This document shows positions 5,434 through 6,947 of a stretch of 6,947 nt of DNA, one piece after another. Where the stretch lies: assembly GCA_046154545.1 (NCBI GenBank), contig JBJXGC010000073.1:1-6947 (forward strand). The letters are read 5' to 3'. A program made the translations under genes and the position numbers. Source of the stretch: JBJXGC01 sp046154545. Its GTDB lineage: Bacteria; Chloroflexota; Dehalococcoidia; Tepidiformales; Tepidiformaceae. Below the pieces are notes generated by a model that was not told where the DNA came from, searched no databases, and was given only the letters and a program-made list of their open reading frames with translations. The stretch's first letter is position 1, and each line of letters begins with the position of its first letter.

Positions 5434-6159
5434 CTAAGGCGCGTTCGAACTCGCATGGGTGGCATCGTGCGGGATCACGCCGTTGGAAGGCGGCATTGTC
5501 GAAGGATACCAGCAGCCCGTGGGGGCCATGAGAGCACCGCTGGAGCATTCGGCATGACTAAGGCCAAAAACATGCCCTAATTCGTGCGCTGCAGTGCGCT
5601 GTCGTTGATAGGAGGCCGAATACAGTCCAACCCACGGATTCCAGTAGTAGTCGTTTAGGTTCAGTATGGCAGAGTTCGCCTTGACGGTCGTCTTGTTGCA
5701 TCCCCCTGGAGGTTCCGTTTGCGGTGTGCCGCATGTAGTACTCCCAGAGTAGATGTTCGCCGCTCCGGCCCAGCCGGTATTACCATAGTTACCGCTATAG
5801 TACTTGATCTGCGCGGTGGTCGACTGGTAGTTGTAGGTGCTCAGAACGGTTGCGGAATCCCAGTTCGAAACCGCGTTCGTCACCGCCGTTGTCCAGGCAG
5901 AGGACGCGTAGGTGGCAACTCGCTGATCGGCCGCCGCGCTGGAGAACCATTTGAAGCCGAGATCGCCAGTGTGGGCTTCGGCCGTACGCCCGTTCATACT
6001 CGCGACGGCAACGAGCACCAGGGCCGCCAACACCGCCGATCCCGCTGCCAGCCCCGTGCCTAAGCGCCGTCGCGGTGCATCGACTCGAGGGATGTTGGGA
6101 ATGCGGCGGGCGACGGCGTGAGTCCAAGCCACTAGCCTGCTTTGGGCGGGAACGAGCAT
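5434..6159 (-). CDS. Secreted or membrane-anchored metzincin-type zinc metalloprotease
   Basis: A 241-residue protein with the full metzincin signature HELGHVFGLSH at residues 192-202. Three His would bind zinc, Glu193 is the catalytic base, and ALM (Met211) follows nine residues later as the likely Met-turn. The motif spacing resembles matrixin-like (M10-type) and related small bacterial metalloproteases. The N-terminus has an unusually long, Arg-rich n-region (residues 1-33), a hydrophobic span (about 36-54) and a possible A-E-A cleavage site at 60-62, so the mature catalytic domain of about 180 residues is outside the membrane. Cys143, Cys154, Cys205 and Cys216 could form two disulfides. 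No obvious propeptide cysteine switch is seen. The mature part is rich in Ser, Thr, Asn and Tyr, and its DNA is lower in GC than its neighbours. AGGAGA lies nine bases before the ATG. It is the first gene of a likely two-gene minus-strand operon with the exported protein at 5381. Substrate is unknown. Confidence 0.88.
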   Translation of the reverse strand: MLVPAQSRLVAWTHAVARRIPNIPRVDAPRRRLGTGLAAGSAVLAALVLVAVASMNGRTAEAHTGDLGFKWFSSAAADQRVATYASSAWTTAVTNAVSNWDSATVLSTYNYQSTTAQIKYYSGNYGNTGWAGAANIYSGSTTCGTPQTEPPGGCNKTTVKANSAILNLNDYYWNPWVGLYSASYQRQRTAAHELGHVFGLSHAECSSGALMAPTGCWYPSTMPPSNGVIPHDATHASSNAP

Positions 6160-6168
6160 GATGGTTCT

Positions 6169-6174
6169 TCTCCT
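6169..6174 (-). promoter_or_regulatory. Shine-Dalgarno site (AGGAGA) of the metalloprotease gene
   Basis: Minus-strand AGGAGA stands nine bases before the ATG at 6159-6157. It supports that start and the long N-terminal region of the protease, and shows that this gene, unlike the antitoxin and beta-subunit genes, has a leader. Confidence 0.6.
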
Positions 6175-6180
6175 GTGGGC

Positions 6181-6219
6181 GGGATTGGATTGGAGCAGTG
6201 ACCACTCTAGGTCAATCCC
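6181..6219. repeat. Nested inverted repeats in the protease upstream region
   Basis: Two perfect inverted repeats overlap here. GGGATTG (6181-6187) pairs with CAATCCC (6213-6219), and TGACC (6199-6203) pairs with GGTCA (6210-6214) around a six-base spacer. A TANNNT-type element (TAGAGT on the minus strand, 6209-6204) fills that inner spacer. It is a possible but weak -10 box for the protease, with the ten-T run about 15 bases upstream in place of a -35. The repeat could be a repressor site over the promoter or a hairpin. There is no direct evidence for either. Confidence 0.35.
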
Positions 6220-6224
6220 CGCGG

Positions 6225-6234
6225 AAAAAAAAAA
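6225..6234. other. Ten-A homopolymer tract
   Basis: Ten consecutive A on the plus strand (T on the minus) stand out in this GC-rich sequence. Read on the minus strand, the tract lies downstream of the dehydrogenase stop and upstream of the protease start. It could be an uridine tract of a terminator, although it begins 16 bases after the nearest hairpin. It could also be an AT-rich upstream promoter element, or simply a slippage-prone run. Confidence 0.5.
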
Positions 6235-6250
6235 GGCCCATGTGAGAATC

Positions 6251-6270
6251 CGATTGTCAATTTACAATCG
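6251..6270. repeat. Perfect 7-bp inverted repeat after the dehydrogenase gene (hairpin or operator)
   Basis: CGATTGT and ACAATCG flank a six-base spacer, forming a perfect palindrome 18 bases past the dehydrogenase stop codon on the minus strand. The stem has three G-C pairs among seven and is not followed at once by a T run, so it is a poor intrinsic terminator on its own. It could equally be a regulator-binding site upstream of the protease operon. It is AT-rich compared with its surroundings. Confidence 0.4.
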
Positions 6271-6288
6271 ACCCTCGATACCCGAGAT

Positions 6289-6947
6289 TCAGATCGGCAT
6301 CCCGGTACGCGCCATAAGCCCGCCGTCCGCGACTACCGTGGTGCCGTTAATGAACGATGCGTCGTCGCTGGCGAGGAAGACGGCGAGGGAGGCGATGTCC
6401 CCCGGGCGGCCGATGCGGCCCATCGGGGTCACGGCCTCCATCGCCGCGCGATGCTCGTCCGAGAACATCTTGAGGACGGCCGGCGTGCCGATCGCGCCCG
6501 GGCAGATGCAATTGGTGCGGATACCGCGCGGGCCAAAGTCGATGGCCATCGAGCGGCTGAGGTTGACGACGGCGGCCTTCGCGGCGTTGTAAGCGGCCAT
6601 CCGGGCGTCGCCGGCGAGGCCGTCGACCGATCCCATGTTGATGATCGCGCCGTTGCCCCGCTCGAGCATGTGCGGCAGCACGGTGCGGGAGACGAGGAAG
6701 GTGCCTCGAAGGTTTACGTCCATGACCATCTCCCAGTCGGCGAGACTGACGGTGACCACGTCGCCGGGGCGGGTCGTTCCGGCGTTGTTGAAGATGGCGT
6801 CGATCCGGCCCATCGCCGCCAGGACTTCACCGACGGTCGCCTCCACCCCATCCTGGCTGCGGACGTCGCAGAGGAAGGCGGTGGCCTTGCCGCCAGCCTC
6901 GCGGATGAGGCCGGCGGTCTGCTCAGCGCGCTCGCCGCGCACATCGA
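6289..6947 (-). CDS. Short-chain dehydrogenase/reductase (classical SDR), 5'-truncated
   Basis: An NAD(P)-dependent oxidoreductase of the classical SDR family. The gene runs off the right edge of the window, so the N-terminal Gly-rich coenzyme loop (about 35 residues) is missing. The first visible codons read D-V-R-G-E-R, where Asp is the acidic residue at the end of the second beta strand that usually marks NAD preference. Counting from the Val codon at 6942: CDVRSQD at 25-31, NNAG at 52-55, the active-site Asn77 in VNLRGTF, Ser105 in GSVDG, and Y118-N-A-A-K122 as the catalytic Tyr-Lys pair. CPGAIGTP follows at 147-154, then GRPGDIASLAVFLASDDASF and GTTVVADGG near the end. All catalytic residues are present. 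It resembles glucose dehydrogenase/3-oxoacyl-ACP reductase-like SDRs, but the substrate cannot be assigned. The GTG at 6942 is internal, not the start. Confidence 0.93.
   Translation of the reverse strand, partial: DVRGERAEQTAGLIREAGGKATAFLCDVRSQDGVEATVGEVLAAMGRIDAIFNNAGTTRPGDVVTVSLADWEMVMDVNLRGTFLVSRTVLPHMLERGNGAIINMGSVDGLAGDARMAAYNAAKAAVVNLSRSMAIDFGPRGIRTNCICPGAIGTPAVLKMFSDEHRAAMEAVTPMGRIGRPGDIASLAVFLASDDASFINGTTVVADGGLMARTGMPI

Noticed and set aside
4614..5580. Long plus-strand open frames opposite the exported-protein gene
   Set aside because: Their translations show no domain. The minus-strand frame has a signal peptide, a ribosome site and a family-like strand pattern.
5795..6205. Minus-strand 136-codon frame overlapping the protease gene
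   Set aside because: It is in a different frame from the HExxH protein and is His/Arg-rich without a domain; the protease frame is clearly the coding one.
6251..6270. Strong intrinsic terminator for the dehydrogenase
   Set aside because: The stem is only seven base pairs and AT-rich, and the T run is 16 bases further on, so I list it only as an inverted repeat.
1..6947. CRISPR array, tRNA or rRNA gene, insertion sequence, riboswitch
   Set aside because: No regularly spaced direct repeats, cloverleaf-like sequence, transposase motifs or recognisable riboswitch core were seen on either strand.

Overview
This is a GC-rich bacterial window, roughly two-thirds G+C over most of its length by eye. 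It has densely packed genes, one TTG and two GTG starts, and two genes whose start codons lie only 6-7 bases after a TANNNT-type -10 box, which suggests leaderless mRNAs. That combination fits Actinomycetota or Chloroflexota. I lean weakly to Chloroflexota, but nothing here fixes the lineage.

Layout, left to right. (1) Positions 1-1929, plus strand: a biotin-dependent acyl-CoA carboxylase alpha subunit, missing only its extreme N-terminus at the window edge. (2) Positions 1964-2424, plus: a two-gene toxin-antitoxin module, a 61-residue antitoxin-like protein and a ParE/RelE-type toxin, with a 4-base overlap and its own -10 box. (3) Positions 2519-4666, plus: a compact three-gene cobalt-type nitrile hydratase operon in the order beta, alpha, activator. 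The alpha subunit carries the metal-binding CTLCSC motif. The third gene is the most interesting item: the usual small activator domain is fused behind a complete thioredoxin-like [2Fe-2S] ferredoxin domain in one uninterrupted 295-codon frame. (4) Positions 6159-4674, minus: two secreted or membrane-anchored proteins, a small metzincin-type zinc protease (HELGHVFGLSH) followed 52 bases later by an exported protein of unknown function. (5) Positions 6160-6288: a 129-base control region with a ten-A tract and several inverted repeats. (6) Positions 6947-6289, minus: a short-chain dehydrogenase/reductase missing its N-terminal nucleotide-binding loop at the window edge.

How the parts work together. 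The nitrile hydratase beta and alpha subunits form the enzyme that hydrates nitriles to amides. The activator is expected to deliver metal-loaded, cysteine-oxidised alpha subunit to the enzyme. Fusion of a ferredoxin to that activator suggests that an iron-sulfur centre takes part in cobalt loading or in the redox chemistry of the active-site cysteines; that is inference. No amidase, aldoxime dehydratase or cobalt transporter is visible in the window. The carboxylase, toxin-antitoxin pair, protease pair and dehydrogenase have no evident functional tie to the nitrile hydratase.
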